Origin: Celoporthe dispersa
Lineage: Eukaryota > Ascomycota > Sordariomycetes > Diaporthales > Cryphonectriaceae
Reading direction: 5' to 3'
Length of the DNA: 64,000 nucleotides
NCBI GenBank assembly: GCA_016584495.1
Contig: WAID01000006.1
Coordinates: forward strand, 3,162,001 to 3,226,000
The translations under genes and the position numbers were made by a program. The notes under the pieces were generated by a model that searched no databases, had not been told where the DNA came from, and saw nothing but the letters and a program-made list of their open reading frames with translations. Numbering within the stretch: position 1 is the stretch's first letter; each line of letters starts with the position of its first letter. Below are positions 46,031 to 57,620 of the stretch, in pieces.

Positions 46031-47580
46031 CCACCTAAGCCACTGCAGATACTGCTGCAGCTGGGGTCGCAGATTAGCGCTGCACGCCATCAGTCGGGGG
46101 GGGGGGTACCATAGTACGTATACATGGTGGGAGAAGGGGCGTGGCAGTTAGTAGGTACCACCCACCATAAGGGGCCCGTCTGCCAGGGGGGACCCAGGAA
46201 AACCAAAAGGTCGACCAGCCAGCCAGCCAGTCCTCTCCATACCAAGTATGAAGCACGGTGCCATACTTGAACTCTTTGCGAAAGAGGCCGACGATCGGAT
46301 TTGGGAAAGAGAATAAGAAAAGAGAAACAGAAAGATAGTATTATTATACATAGTACTACATACTATAACTGTAGGGTGCCGGTACAACTATGTGCTACCA
46401 GGTTCCGGCGGACCCCACCCCACCCCACAGCGTACGTCTGTGCCTCTGGGCCCCCCTATAGCAGACGCTGTCAAGATAATATAGTACTACAGTACAGTAC
46501 TACAGTAGTTATAGCATCTCTATGTGTGCGCCCCCTCCCCTCCCCTCCCCCTCCGGTGGCCCCCCCTCCCCTGCGCCGCGCCCCACTGACGTTGTTAACT
46601 GCCGTGCATGTGGTGTGGTGTGGTGGTGGTGCTGGTGGTGCTGGTGGTGCTGGCAGCTTGCCCGAGGCGCCCATCTCTCAGCGCTCGTGGCTCAGACACC
46701 ACCTGGGCCAGGCTTGACGATGGGCGGGCGGGTGGACCCCCTTCACGACAATTGTACCCGTACCCGCCACACGTGCCCGGTAGACCACCATACCACGCTA
46801 TTATAGTATAGCACAATCCAGCCAGTTCGCCCTGCGACCCGGGATCATCATCATCATCCTCCTCCTCCTGCTGCAGCGTGCCGGTCCCCCTGGCCCCCAA
46901 ATCCATCCTTCGCAGAAAGCCACCAAAAAAAAATTAAGCCCCTCCTCGCAACGGTCATCGCAGCGGCTGCATAACGGTACGGTTCGGTGCGTTGCGTGCA
47001 GGATTGACCACCTGACAGAAAAAGAAAAAGAGAGAGAGAGAGAGAGCGAAGCTTTGTGGTTATCAAGGTCAAGAAAGGGGATCCAGATCCGACCTGTCGC
47101 ATTTAGGCGCGACACACCCGCCTTTTTTTCTCCTTCCCTCCTCCACCAGCACAACCAGGGTCAAGGCCCACGACCAGGAACAGCAGGATCAGCAACGCCG
47201 TGCAGCGCAGACCGTTTGTTCTGCAGCAGGAGAACGCCCCTCAGCAACAGCCCATCCTCTCTGTGTCTCGACCCTGCGGCGTCTGGAGAGCACCGGAGAA
47301 GGCTCGAACGCCCTGCCTTATAACGTCGCCGAGGTTTCGAGGGCGCCCAACCTCGTCAGGGCCGACCTGAGAACCCCTCCTCCGTCTAGCTCACCACAAA
47401 GCACACGCACGCACTCTCTGTCTCCCTGCGACCCGGGGTCGGCACTCGTCACAGGCACCCCTGGACCACCAAGAGCCAAGAGCCCCATACTACACGCAGG
47501 CACGCACCCACTGCAGGAACAGGCCCAGGCCCAGGCCCAGGCACGAGGCACAGACAGGCACAAGGAACACACACGCAGGC

Positions 47581-47602
47581 ACACACACACACACACACAC
47601 AC
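47581..47602. repeat. (AC)n microsatellite
   Basis: About 22 bases of AC repeat in the probable upstream region of the MIT-protein gene. Confidence 0.9.
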
Positions 47603-48299
47603 CAGGAGCGAGAGATCGATCGTCTTTGTTCCCTCCTTGATCTACGTCCCTTCTCCGGCACAGATTGCCACTTGTGGTTGCTGGCACTGGACAACGACAA
47701 CACACCTTCGCAATCTTGGTCTTCCGACTCGGCTGTCCCCCCCGTCCTTTTCGACCTGCTGTTTTCTGTCGACCCTCTTCGTGACCGACCGCCATCTCCC
47801 AATCTCTCCCGCGCCCCTCCCACCCCTCCCCCAGTCCAATCCCAGGCCGAATCCTCGAGCCTTGGTCCGGCTGCTGTAGTCCTGTCTGGGTGGAATTCTG
47901 GTCGGCAGCTGCAGCCCGCCGCTCGCATTGGATCGACCGTCTGATCGTTCGGCTGAAGGGTGATCCAGGCCCGGACAGAAAAGCAAAGAGGAGGAAGCCG
48001 TGATAGGCGAGGCGCCCTAGAGTACCAACCCGGTACAGGGTCCTTCAGAAACACACGCAGGCACGGAAACAGTCACAGGCGGCACACCACCTAGCGAGTA
48101 CGACGACACTGCCCGCCCACCCCCCCGCCCCTCCCCTCCAGGGCGCCCAGACAGCCGCGACGCAGCCAGACGGACAGGACAGACAAACCAGAAAGGGTTT
48201 GTGACGCAGAGGACCCGGGACCGTTTCCTCTCTCCCACAGCCCCGGGAGAAGAGGGAGACACCGGTCCCCCTCGCCGACCCCCCAAGACGCCCGCAGAG

Positions 48300-51200
48300 A
48301 TGCCATCACCTCATGTATACTCCCAGGCACAACCACCATATGCGCGGCAGCCCGCCTCTGCATCGGCTACCACATCCCTTCCCGCCTCTGCATACAACTT
48401 CCACCTGAACGCTGCCGGCTCGACCTCCAACCTGTCCGCAACCTCTGCCTCCTATTCCGCCTCGAATTCCACATCCCGCTCGACCACGCCTGCATCGCAG
48501 ACCACCTTCTCCTCCTCCCGTAGACCCCCCTACCCGCAGCAGCAGCAGCAGCAACAATTGCGACAACAACAACAACCACAACCACCACAACAGCCGCTCT
48601 ACGATTCCTCCGTCCCCGTCTCGAGGACCGTCTACGGTGCCGCCTATCCGATCAACAATAAGCCCTCGCATATCGCCAACACCGCCCCTCACATCTCCTC
48701 CGCCCTCAACTATCCCCCTCCCGCCCAGCCGTCCAGCTTTTCCGCCTCGGCCCTGCCGCGCACCTCATCCCTGCTGCCGCCGCCTCGCATCACCGTCAAT
48801 GAGGGCAGCCGCAAGCAACCTCCTCTCTACAACCCCTTCAATGCCTCCTCCCTTGCCGAGCCTCTGAACGAACGCGACGACGACCCCGTCTCTCCCAAGA
48901 ACGTTCGGCGCCGCGGTTCCAGGACACACTCGCGCTCGAGCAGCCTGGGGGGCCTGAGCGACGGCTTCCGAAACCTCAACCGCTGGTCCATCTCCACCGC
49001 GTCGAGCCGTGCCTCGAATGCCACACCCGCGACAAAGACCAGGTTCTCCCGGCGGATGAGCATCGACTCGACCACCCTCTTCTCCCAGTCGAATCAGGCC
49101 GTCTCCCCCAGGAGGCTGCACAAGGGCCGTCCGTCGACCGCCGGCGGAGCAATCGAGGAGAGCCAGACCTCGATACCGCCGCTCGAGACCCTACCCCCAT
49201 ACTGACCCTGCCGTCTCTGGACCAGGAAGACTTCGAGCGGGCTGTGCTGTCGAGGCAGGAGTCGAGGGCCGAGAACGACCTGGGGCGCCTCGGTGATGAT
49301 CCCGCCCGGGCCCACGAGACCTCATACCTGTCAATGTCGGCGCGTGCCACGCCGGATCCAGCACTGCCCACGTCTGCCTTTTTATCGGGACGTCAACATG
49401 TCGCATACCGAGGAGGCGCCCTCCACCTTTGTCCGCGGCCACCAGAGGAGCCGCTCGCAGGGGCTGAAGAGCAGCACCGACAGTGCGTCGTCACCCAGGG
49501 CGCGGGAAAGGGCCAGGCAGCCCTCGCAGAAGGCTATGCTCTCCAAGGCGCTGCAGAAGGCCAACACCGCCGTCCAGCTGGACAATGCCCAGAACATCGA
49601 CGGCGCCCGCACTGCCTACTGTGAGGCCTGTGACCTGCTGCAGCAGGTCCTGCAGCGAACCCCTGGCGACGACGACAAGAGAAAGCTCGAGGCCATCGTG
49701 AGTCCCCCCCCGCCCGCCTTCCTAACCTGCGGTTGTTGTTGTCCCCCCCCCCCTTCTTCCCGGAGCATGCTGACAGTAGAACCGACCTGAAGCGCAAGAC
49801 GTACTCCAGCCGGATCGAGGAGCTGGACCAGATGCTCCCCGAGGACGCAGAAGACGGCAAGGCACTGCCCCAGACGCCAGCAAGTGCCAGCACGGGCTAT
49901 CGGACCAGGGCCGCCTCGACCGCCTCGACCACCGATGACTTTGCGCAACAGCCGTCGAGACAGCGGTCGGACACCGGCCGCAGCCAGCAGAGCGTGCCCA
50001 ACTACGCCAGACCAACATCTGTTGCCTGGCGGCCCCATATGACGACGGGCAGCCCAAAGGCCGCATACGACGGTCCGCGGTACACGACAGCGACGACATC
50101 TACTACCAACAACTTCGGGGAGCCCCTTGACCGATCGCAGTCCTCCTTCTCCCACCGCTCACCCCGCCGTGCTCAGGCTGCGGATCAGGACGTCTTCCTG
50201 GCGCGGCCCATGGAAAATGAGTACATGCCACAGCCCCTCTCCCCGCGACGACCAATCTCCCCTGCGAGGGGGGCCTCCGACTCGCGCGAGTCCCGATGTG
50301 CCCGGCCGAAACGGGTTCGCGGGCGACCAGAACCGTCTTGCCCCTGACATGTCCCTACAGAGGGGGCATCAGCGGTCGAACAGCCACGAGTCGATATCCT
50401 GGCTGGACCCGATCGATGAGTCGGGCGGCTCGTCAGCGTCATCGGTGCACTCGAGGTCGTCATCGATGGGCGTCAGGAGGAAGCACATTCGAGCGGTCAG
50501 CGGCGACACCGAGGCCGAGTTCGACGCGGCACTCGACGACGCAATAGAGGCCGCATACGATGACGGGTACGAGCCCGCACCGCCCCCGCAGCCGCGGACA
50601 GTGAACCTGGACCACATTATCGACGAGGATGACGTCGTCGCACAGGCCCTGCGGAAGGTCCAGGTGGCCAAGGAGCGGGTCCGCCAGTCGGAGATGGAGA
50701 TGCAGAGGCTTGCGAACGACAGGGACCAGCGGATGCGGGCTCTGCAGGAGGAGGAGGAACAGACGCTGCCGGAGGGGTTCTACGATGGGTCTGATTCCGA
50801 CGACGACGACGAGCGTATTCTGGAGAAGATGACCGACGGCTACGCCATCGAGGACTTCACGCTCGGAGACCAGTCGTCCAAGACCCGCGCCCCCCGCGAG
50901 CCCGACCCGAGCGAGCAGCCATCACGCACGTGGCACAGCTCCGCGGCGTCCAACCCGCCCACGGCCAACGCGACCCTTTCCACTGTCTCGGAGAACGCGC
51001 CAGTTCCGTCACTCTTCAAGAGCCAGGGCCCAGTTGCGCCACCTCCGACGCAGTCGCTGCCAAAATTGCCCCCCCGCGGCCGGTTTCTGGTGGCCGAGAC
51101 AGCGTTCGAGACCGTCGGCTGTCCGGGCAGAACGCCAAGCAGCTGAAGATTGAGACACAGCAGCTTGGGCCCAAGGTCAGGGAGCCGGCCACCGCGGGTC

Positions 51201-52692
51201 CTATGCTGCAGAACCCCGAGTTGCCTCTAAACAACATTATACAGCCCCAGACGGCCGGCCTCATCGCCCATCAGCGGCAGTCCCTCGCGGCCCCTCCCGG
51301 CCGCTCTATCTTGCTGCACCGCGGGCCATCGCCCATCCCTTCTGGGATCTCCATCGAAGCGGCACCACCCACGCCGCCTGTGCCTGCCGGCTTCCAGGAC
51401 TCAGACAGCCGGTCCGGGTCCTCCAGCGCGTCCAAGCCCCCCACCCTCCGCAAGAACTTCTCCTCCAACTCCCTCAAGAACATGAAGACGCGGAAGCTCT
51501 CCGTCTCCAACATGGACGAGTACTCGGACATCTCCCCGGGCACGCCCATCTCCAACCCTTTCAACAGCGCCTCGGCGGCCCGCCTGCCCGCCATGCCATC
51601 CCTCCCCACGCCTGTGGCTTCTGCCTTCCGGGATCGCATGACCTCAGCAGCTGGCGGCTACCACCTGTTTGATGCCGATATTCATACGCCCAGGTCGCCG
51701 ACCGAGCGGCCCTTGGTGACGTCAGAGGGCGCTCCGGTGCCCCTAGAGCCGTGTCCCAAGGAGCCGATGCTCCGCCCGTTCTGGCTGATGCGGGCGCTGT
51801 ACCAGACCCTCTGCCACCCCAAGGGCGGGTACGTCAGCAACAAGCTGTTCGTGCCGAGGGACGCCTGGCGCACGAAAGGCGTCAAGATCAAGAACGTGGA
51901 GGAGAAGATCAGCCAGTGCGACCTGCTCACCGCTGCGCTGCAGAAGCTCGACAGGGTGAACTCGGACGATGCAGACGCCGTGCTGGAGGAGATGCAGAGC
52001 CTGGAGATGGTGCTCGAGCAGGTGCAGACGTTCCTGGCCCGGCGGCTGGGCAACGACGTCGGCGTGCAGGCCGCAGGCGCCATGTTCAAGGACGCAGACG
52101 GGATCATGGACGGGCAGGACGGCAAGGCGATCCCGCGGAACAACTCGGTCAGCAACAAGGGGGCGTTCAGCTGGAAGCGGCTCCGGAGCAAGACCAGCTC
52201 GACAGCCATCAGCAACTCGTACCAGGGCGGAACAGGTCGGAAGGAGTCAGGTGCAGCAGAGGCAATGCTGGCTACGCTGCCGTTCACGGACTATCCTACT
52301 TCTAAGCCGAGCAAGAGAGACGTGAGCGCGGTGCAGTTCAGCGGACCCAATGCTCACTACATGGCCGCGCTGGCGAAACTGTTCGACGCAGCGCAATGCA
52401 TAGGTACGTGTCTTTTTTTTTCCTTCCTTTCCTTCCTATTACCTTCTCCTTCTCTTCACTGGTCAACCCCTGCTGACTGGGCCGCCTTGGGTGTTTTCTC
52501 CAGACCAGATCGCCCGACAAGTCGAGGACCCTGGGCTCCGACACCAGGACAAGACACAGGTGGGCCTTGAGCTCAGCACTAGGCACGCTGCCGAGTTCTT
52601 TGCCTTCTATATCTGCCGTTTTGTGCTTCAGGACCTGACGATGTTGTTGGACAAGTTTATCAAGAGGGGGGAGCGAGTGGGTGCTCGTCTAG
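48300..52692 (+). CDS. MIT-domain protein, large, mostly disordered
   Basis: About 1407 aa after five single-base corrections; exons 48300-49697, 49766-52403 and 52504-52692. The only clear domain is MIT, a three-helix module that binds ESCRT-III tails or microtubule-linked partners: KAMLSKALQKANTAVQLDNAQNIDGARTAYCEACDLLQQVL, followed by RIEELDQM. The first 430 residues are Ser/Pro/Gln-rich with a poly-Gln stretch. A coiled coil near KVQVAKERVRQSEMEMQRLANDRDQRM precedes a conserved C-terminal part (LRPFWLMRALYQTLCHPKGGYVSNKLFVPRDAW, later MLLDKFIKRGSEWVLV). Breaks: C5 at 49194-49198 (one short), T5 at 49379-49383 (one extra), C3 at 50292-50294 (one extra), C7 at 51069-51075 (one short), G6 at 52666-52671 (one extra). 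Intron 49698-49765 needs a GAG acceptor to keep frame. Confidence 0.8.
49743..49753 (+). repeat. Poly-C run (11 C) in first intron of MIT-protein gene
   Basis: Eleven C directly followed by TTCTTCCCGGAG; it acts as the pyrimidine tract of the proposed acceptor at 49765. A C8 run lies near the donor at 49704-49711. Confidence 0.9.
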
Positions 52693-53345
52693 TTAGCCCT
52701 GGGCGCCTGTGTTGCCTACAGCCAGGGGAACGCAATCAGACTGGTGGAACGAGGTCCGTACTTGAGCAGCGGCACGAGTGAGAAGATGCATGGCTATCTG
52801 AGATATCTGCTTTCTTTTTTTGTTTTTTTTTCCTCCTTTCCCTATCCTTTTTCCCCTCCTTCTTCTTCTTCTCTTTCTTTTTCCGTCCATATAAGCGCCT
52901 TGTGGGCGACCAAGTTGAACGCCCAGGGCGAGACATTATCGACCTCGGGAGTCTCTTTTTTTTTGGCTGCTGGATGATGGGTTTGAATCTTGGTGTTATG
53001 AAGGAAGATATCCCGCATTGGACTGCGTACAGTCTCAATGACAAATCCGCATTTGCTGTTCCATCTCCCGGCTTGCAGTCCTGTTCTTAGACTGGCACTC
53101 GTGATTTGCTTGAATTTAGAACTTGAATAAGGAAAATACTGAGCGAAGTGCTGGCCCGGAGGCTGTCATTTGGGGGAGAACCCCGGCCGCGATAAGATAA
53201 GAAATTGACCATTGTCACTCTGAGGAAATTTGGAGAAGCAGACTCGGAACCTGGACGACTCACAACAGGTTCAACAATACAAAACACCATGTTTGGGCCC
53301 TCCTAACATCTTCCTACTCCCTGCGCCTCCCTCTTTGTCGATTGG
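52693..53345. other. Intergenic between MIT-protein gene and GUF1
   Basis: 3' region of the MIT-protein gene, with T-rich stretches at 52810-52880, then the GUF1 promoter with the PAC-like motif at 53188-53201. No gene recognised. Confidence 0.6.
53188..53201 (+). promoter_or_regulatory. PAC-like / tandem GATAAG motif upstream of GUF1
   Basis: CGCGATAAGATAAG, identical over 14 bases to 23208-23221 upstream of UTP25. It ends 144 bases before the GUF1 ATG, against 149 bases for UTP25. Confidence 0.5.
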
Positions 53346-55570
53346 ATGCGCGGGTCTACCAAGTCGCTGGCTCCGATGCGACAATGTCTGCGAACCATCC
53401 GAACAAGCCGCGCCCTGCGCAGTCTCGCGGATCATGACAAGAAGACTATCCGACCTCCTCCCCAGGGCGGATTGTCCACCCCGACCACCACCACCCGCCG
53501 CGCTTCGATTCTGCACCGCCCCAGCTGCCCGGATCCTCGAAGCCCTCGATCCCTGGAACATGTCCTGCGGCGGTGTCCCTCGAGGACGACCTGGAGGGGC
53601 TACAGCGTGTCCAGGAAGGAGCTGAGCGAGCTCGAGAGGCGCATTGCGGCCATCCCGCTCGAGCGGTTCCGGAACTTCTGCATTGTCGCGCATATCGACC
53701 ATGGCAAGAGCACGCTCAGCGACCGGCTGCTGGAGATCACGGGAACCATCTCGGCGAGCGACGAGAACAAACAAATCCTTGTACGGTGTCTGCCCCTGTT
53801 TCTCTGTTGGAGGGCAGTCCAGGTCTCGGGAGGCTCCCTGTGCTAATACTCGTCTCTGTCTGGCTGCCGTAGGACAAACTCGATGTCGAGCGCGAACGAG
53901 GCATCACCGTGAAGGCGCAGACGTGCACCATGATCTACAAGTACAAGGGCGAGGACTACCTGCTCCACCTGGTCGACACGCCCGGCCACGTCGACTTCCG
54001 CGCCGAGGTGACGCGGTCCTACGCCTCGTGTGGCGGGGCCTTGTTGCTGGTCGACGCGTCGCAGGGCATCCAGGCGCAGACCGTCGCCAACTTCTACACG
54101 GCCTTTGCCCAGGAGCTCACCATGATCCCCGTCGTCAACAAGATCGACCTGCCCACGGCCGATGTGGAGAGGGCCGTCGAGCAGCTCCAGGAGACGTTTG
54201 AGCTGGGCGTCGAGGGCCACGAGGGCGGCAGGCCGGTGCTGGTCAGCGCCAAGTCGGGCAAGAACGTCGAGGCCATCCTGCCGGCTGTCATCGAGCGCAT
54301 CCCGGCGCCGAAGGGGGAAGATAGTAAGCCGTTGCGCCTGCTGCTTGTCGACTCGTGGTATGACACGTTCCGGGGGGTTATCCTCCTCGTGCGGCTGTTC
54401 GACGGGACTATCAGGGCTGGGGACCCCATCATCTCGCTCGCGACGGGCAAGAAGTACACCGTGGGCGAGGTGGGCATACAGTATCCCCACCCGGTACCAC
54501 AATCAGCACTGCGGGCGGGACAAGTTGGGTACATACTCATGAACCCCGGCATGAAGAGGCTACAGGACGCAAAGATTGGCGACACGTTCACGACGCAGGG
54601 CAGCGAGGACAGGGTGGAGATGTATCCCGGCTTCGAGGAGCCCAAGCCCATGGTGTTCGTGGGGGCGTTCCCCACAGACCAGTCCGACTACACGAAGCTG
54701 TCGGAGAGCATCAGCCACCTCGTCCTCAACGACCGCAGCATCACCCTGCACAAGGACCACTCGGAGGCCCTGGGCGCGGGCTGGCGCCTCGGGTTCCTGG
54801 GCAGCCTGCACTGCTCGGTCTTCCAGGACAGGCTGCGGCAGGAGCACGGCGCCAGCGTCATCATCACGGAGCCGTCGGTGCCCTCCCGGATTGTCTACGC
54901 CGACGGAAAGGAGGAGATCATCACCAACCCGGCCGAGTTCCCGAGCGACGACAACCACAGGGCTCGCGCGGCGACCTTCTACGAGCCGTTCGTGCATGCG
55001 ACCATCACGCTGCCGGAGGAGTACCTGGGCCGGGTCATCGAGCTGTGCGAGGGCAGCCGGGGCCAGCAGGTGAGCCTCGAGTTCTTCCACGCCACCCAGG
55101 TCATCCTCAAGTACGACATCCCCTCGTCGGCGCTGGTGGACGACCTCTTTGGCAAGCTCAAGGGGGCGACCAAGGGCTACGCGACGCTGGACTACGAGGA
55201 CGCGGGCTGGCGGGAGAGCAGGCTGCAGAAGCTCCAGCTGCTGGTCAACAAGAAGCCGGTGGACGCCATCTGCCGGGTGGTGCACGCCAGCCAGGTGGAG
55301 CGGCTGGGCAGGCACTGGGCGGCCAAGTTCAAGGAGCACGTGGACCGGCAGATGTTTGAGATTGTGATCCAGGCGGCGGTGGGGCGGCGCATCATCGCGA
55401 GGGAGACGCTCAAGCCGTTCCGCAAGGACGTGCTGCAGAAGCTGCACGCGGCCGACATCACGCGGCGGAAGAAGCTGCTGGAGAAGCAGAAGGAGGGGAG
55501 GAAGAAGCTGAACGCGATCGGGAACGTGGTCATCGACCAGTCGAGCTTCCACAGGTTCCTGACAAAGTAA
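53346..55570 (+). CDS. guf1: Mitochondrial translation factor Guf1 (EF4/LepA)
   Basis: Ribosome-dependent GTPase of the mitochondrial matrix side, promoting accurate translation under stress; homologue of bacterial LepA. Exons 53346-53780 and 53873-55570, joined over a 92-base intron (QIL to DKLDVERERG); 710 aa, no frame problem. The first 90 residues are Arg/Ser/Thr-rich, a mitochondrial presequence. GTPase motifs: G1 AHIDHGKST (115-123), G2 in ERGITVKAQTCTM, G3 DTPGHVDF, G4 NKIDLP and G5 SAKSGK. The LepA-specific C-terminal domain includes ARETLKPFRKDVLQKLHAADITRRKKLLEKQKEGRKK and ends SSFHRFLTK. A second in-frame ATG at 53376 could also serve as start. Confidence 0.97.
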
Positions 55571-57620
55571 GGTTCAGAAGGATTCAAGGAGGAGGTCCCA
55601 GCATTGAGATCTCCGGTTTTAGATGTCTGCTTCTGGAGCCCGGCGCCCCATCCGACACCGTAGCGTTACAGCAACATAGAGAGAGAGGTTTAGATCAACG
55701 CGCCGCGACGAGCGACAAGGTTATCCATCTTCTCGCCGACATGCGCCCGCTCCCGTCCCTACGGAGATGTCCAGCGCGGTATGCCCGTTCGCTATTCACA
55801 AGTCTGGCCGCACCCGAGCAGGCACTGCCGGCATGCAGCCCAGGCATGGCGCCATCGGGCGCTCAATCTGGGCTGCGAGTTGACGGCACGACCACCAAGA
55901 CCCCTCGCGGCTTATTTCTGGGGGGCTCAGCCCTGGGGACCTTGTGGGCAGACTGTGGTGTCGTCACCCAGAAGGCCTACTCTGTATGTACGAGAAAAAC
56001 CCCGTATACACACTATGCTAGTATGTATCTGCTTGCCTGTCAAACCTATTTACAGTACCCAGGGCCCACCCTCACCACCACACAGTCCTGCCCACCGCCT
56101 GTCCTCCATAGTATGTACCCACATGTTCCGACCGTTGACCCTGAATCAAGCTCGAACGCCATCCGATTTCTGGCAGGTCGAAGATACCAGGAGCTGAAAT
56201 CCTCCCCCGTGAACTGAGTCGCGGCATGTCGCTCTCGGTAGGCATCGCCGATATTACGAGAAGGCCCCCCCGAAGACAGAGAAGAAAAGGAAGGGTACGG
56301 GGAAAAAAAGAAAGAAAAAAAAAGCAGGAGGAAAAAAAAAAAGGACCCGCTTCTTGGCACCGGCTGCTCAGCCGTGTGGCACCCCCTCCGAAAAGTTTCA
56401 CTGTCGGTGGAGATCTCAGTTGGTGCTCTTTTCACAACGATAATGCTGCAGTGCCATTCCCAACGTTGGATGCCGCCCGCACCACGCCGCCACATGGGAA
56501 CCAGGATTGGTTCGGGGAGGCCTAGTATCCAAGATGGCAAGATTTTTTCTTCTGTGTCCCTGTCTCTCTTTTTTTTTTCTCCGATAGGGAGACGAGGCTT
56601 TTTTTTCCTTGGTTTTCCTTTTTTTTTTCTTCTTCCGCTCCCTAAATGACCGCACACGAGTATGCCTAACTGACTCTTTTAGATCAACGCTGCCCTCTTT
56701 TTCTGTCTCTCTCTCTCCCTCCGACCCTCAGAGGAGACAATTAGAAGGGCTTAGCGAGATGACCAGAATGGCCCACCCTTGCTGCAGGTCCCAAACTTAC
56801 TATGGTAGAAGGATGAATGAATGCAACATACAATCGCATGTCTAGAGGTCATCGACAAAACAGTGGAACAGTGAGTAGTGTATCACTTGTCGTCTCTTGC
56901 CCGTGGTTAAGGTGATACATGGGAATTGTACTGTGGTGTGGTGTGTAGCGGGTGAGTGGATCCTACCTGACTCTCTCCGCTGTCCTGGCTATAGACTCTA
57001 TCACATACTTCTCTCGCCCTATTTCTCACGATATGTACACTGACTGCTCAACTGATCAGTCCCAAGTTCAATACCCCTGAAACAAGGCACTGCTACTCGT
57101 TTGTTCGTACCTTGGCCGTCACCTGGCAGGAGGCGCAGATGGGGAAGTCGTTCGTTTCGCATTCCAATGCATAACAAACCTTATTCAGGCGCTAGGTCAA
57201 GGCTGGGGCTCAGCTGCGAAGCCTCTCCCCCCCTCCCGAGGATCGCATCGATCGCCTTGGGTCATTGGCGATGGGCACATTTGGCAGGCTGAGGCGCAAT
57301 CTCGGGACTTCCTGGAGAAGAGAAAAAAAAGAGAGAGAGAGAGAATTAAAAAAAAAAATCCCTCTACGCCATATTACCATTTCGCACACCGCAAAAAGGG
57401 AAGAGAGAGAGAAAAAGAGAGAGAGGGAGGGAAAAGAAGCTTCGTCTGACCCAACAAGACGATCGTTTATAACTCCTCCCAAGGGCGCGCGCTCCTCGTG
57501 GCTGACTCGGCCCTGATCTGGCCAACTTACCAGTCACCAGTCCACCCATCCACCATCTCTATCTTTGATTTCATTACTCTTCATCTTTTTCTTCTACTTT
57601 TCTCTCCAGACAGGCGCCCC
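55571..57620. other. Intergenic between GUF1 and the Zn2Cys6 regulator
   Basis: About 2 kb: the GUF1 3' region, then T-rich, A-rich and GA-rich stretches (56280-56345, 56560-56640, 57319-57350, 57403-57435) and a CT-rich leader with a possible 3' splice site (TTTCTCTCCAG) 11 bases before the regulator ATG. Open frames here are not recognised. Confidence 0.5.

Larger units (their letters stand above)
43073..48299. other. 5.2-kb gene-poor region with low-complexity DNA
   Basis: No conserved gene recognised on either strand. Contents: G13 at 44278-44290, a purine tract (44454-44498), a small palindrome AGTATCTGATAAGATACT (44890-44907), G9 at 44999-45007, a GA run (45671-45699), CTGCA-type tandem units (45984-46030), G11 at 46096-46106, GTG/GCT triplets (46610-46656), AGTACTACAGTAC direct repeats (about 46480-46510), a GGCCCA tandem (about 47520-47540) and CA repeats (47581-47602). 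The last 1-1.5 kb is C-rich and CT-rich and probably the promoter and leader of the MIT-protein gene. Confidence 0.6.

Noticed and set aside
1361..52671. Programmed ribosomal frameshifting as the cause of the frame breaks
   Set aside because: The sites go in both directions, lack a common slippery sequence or following structure, and occur in genes not known for recoding. Run-length error explains them more simply, though reads should decide.
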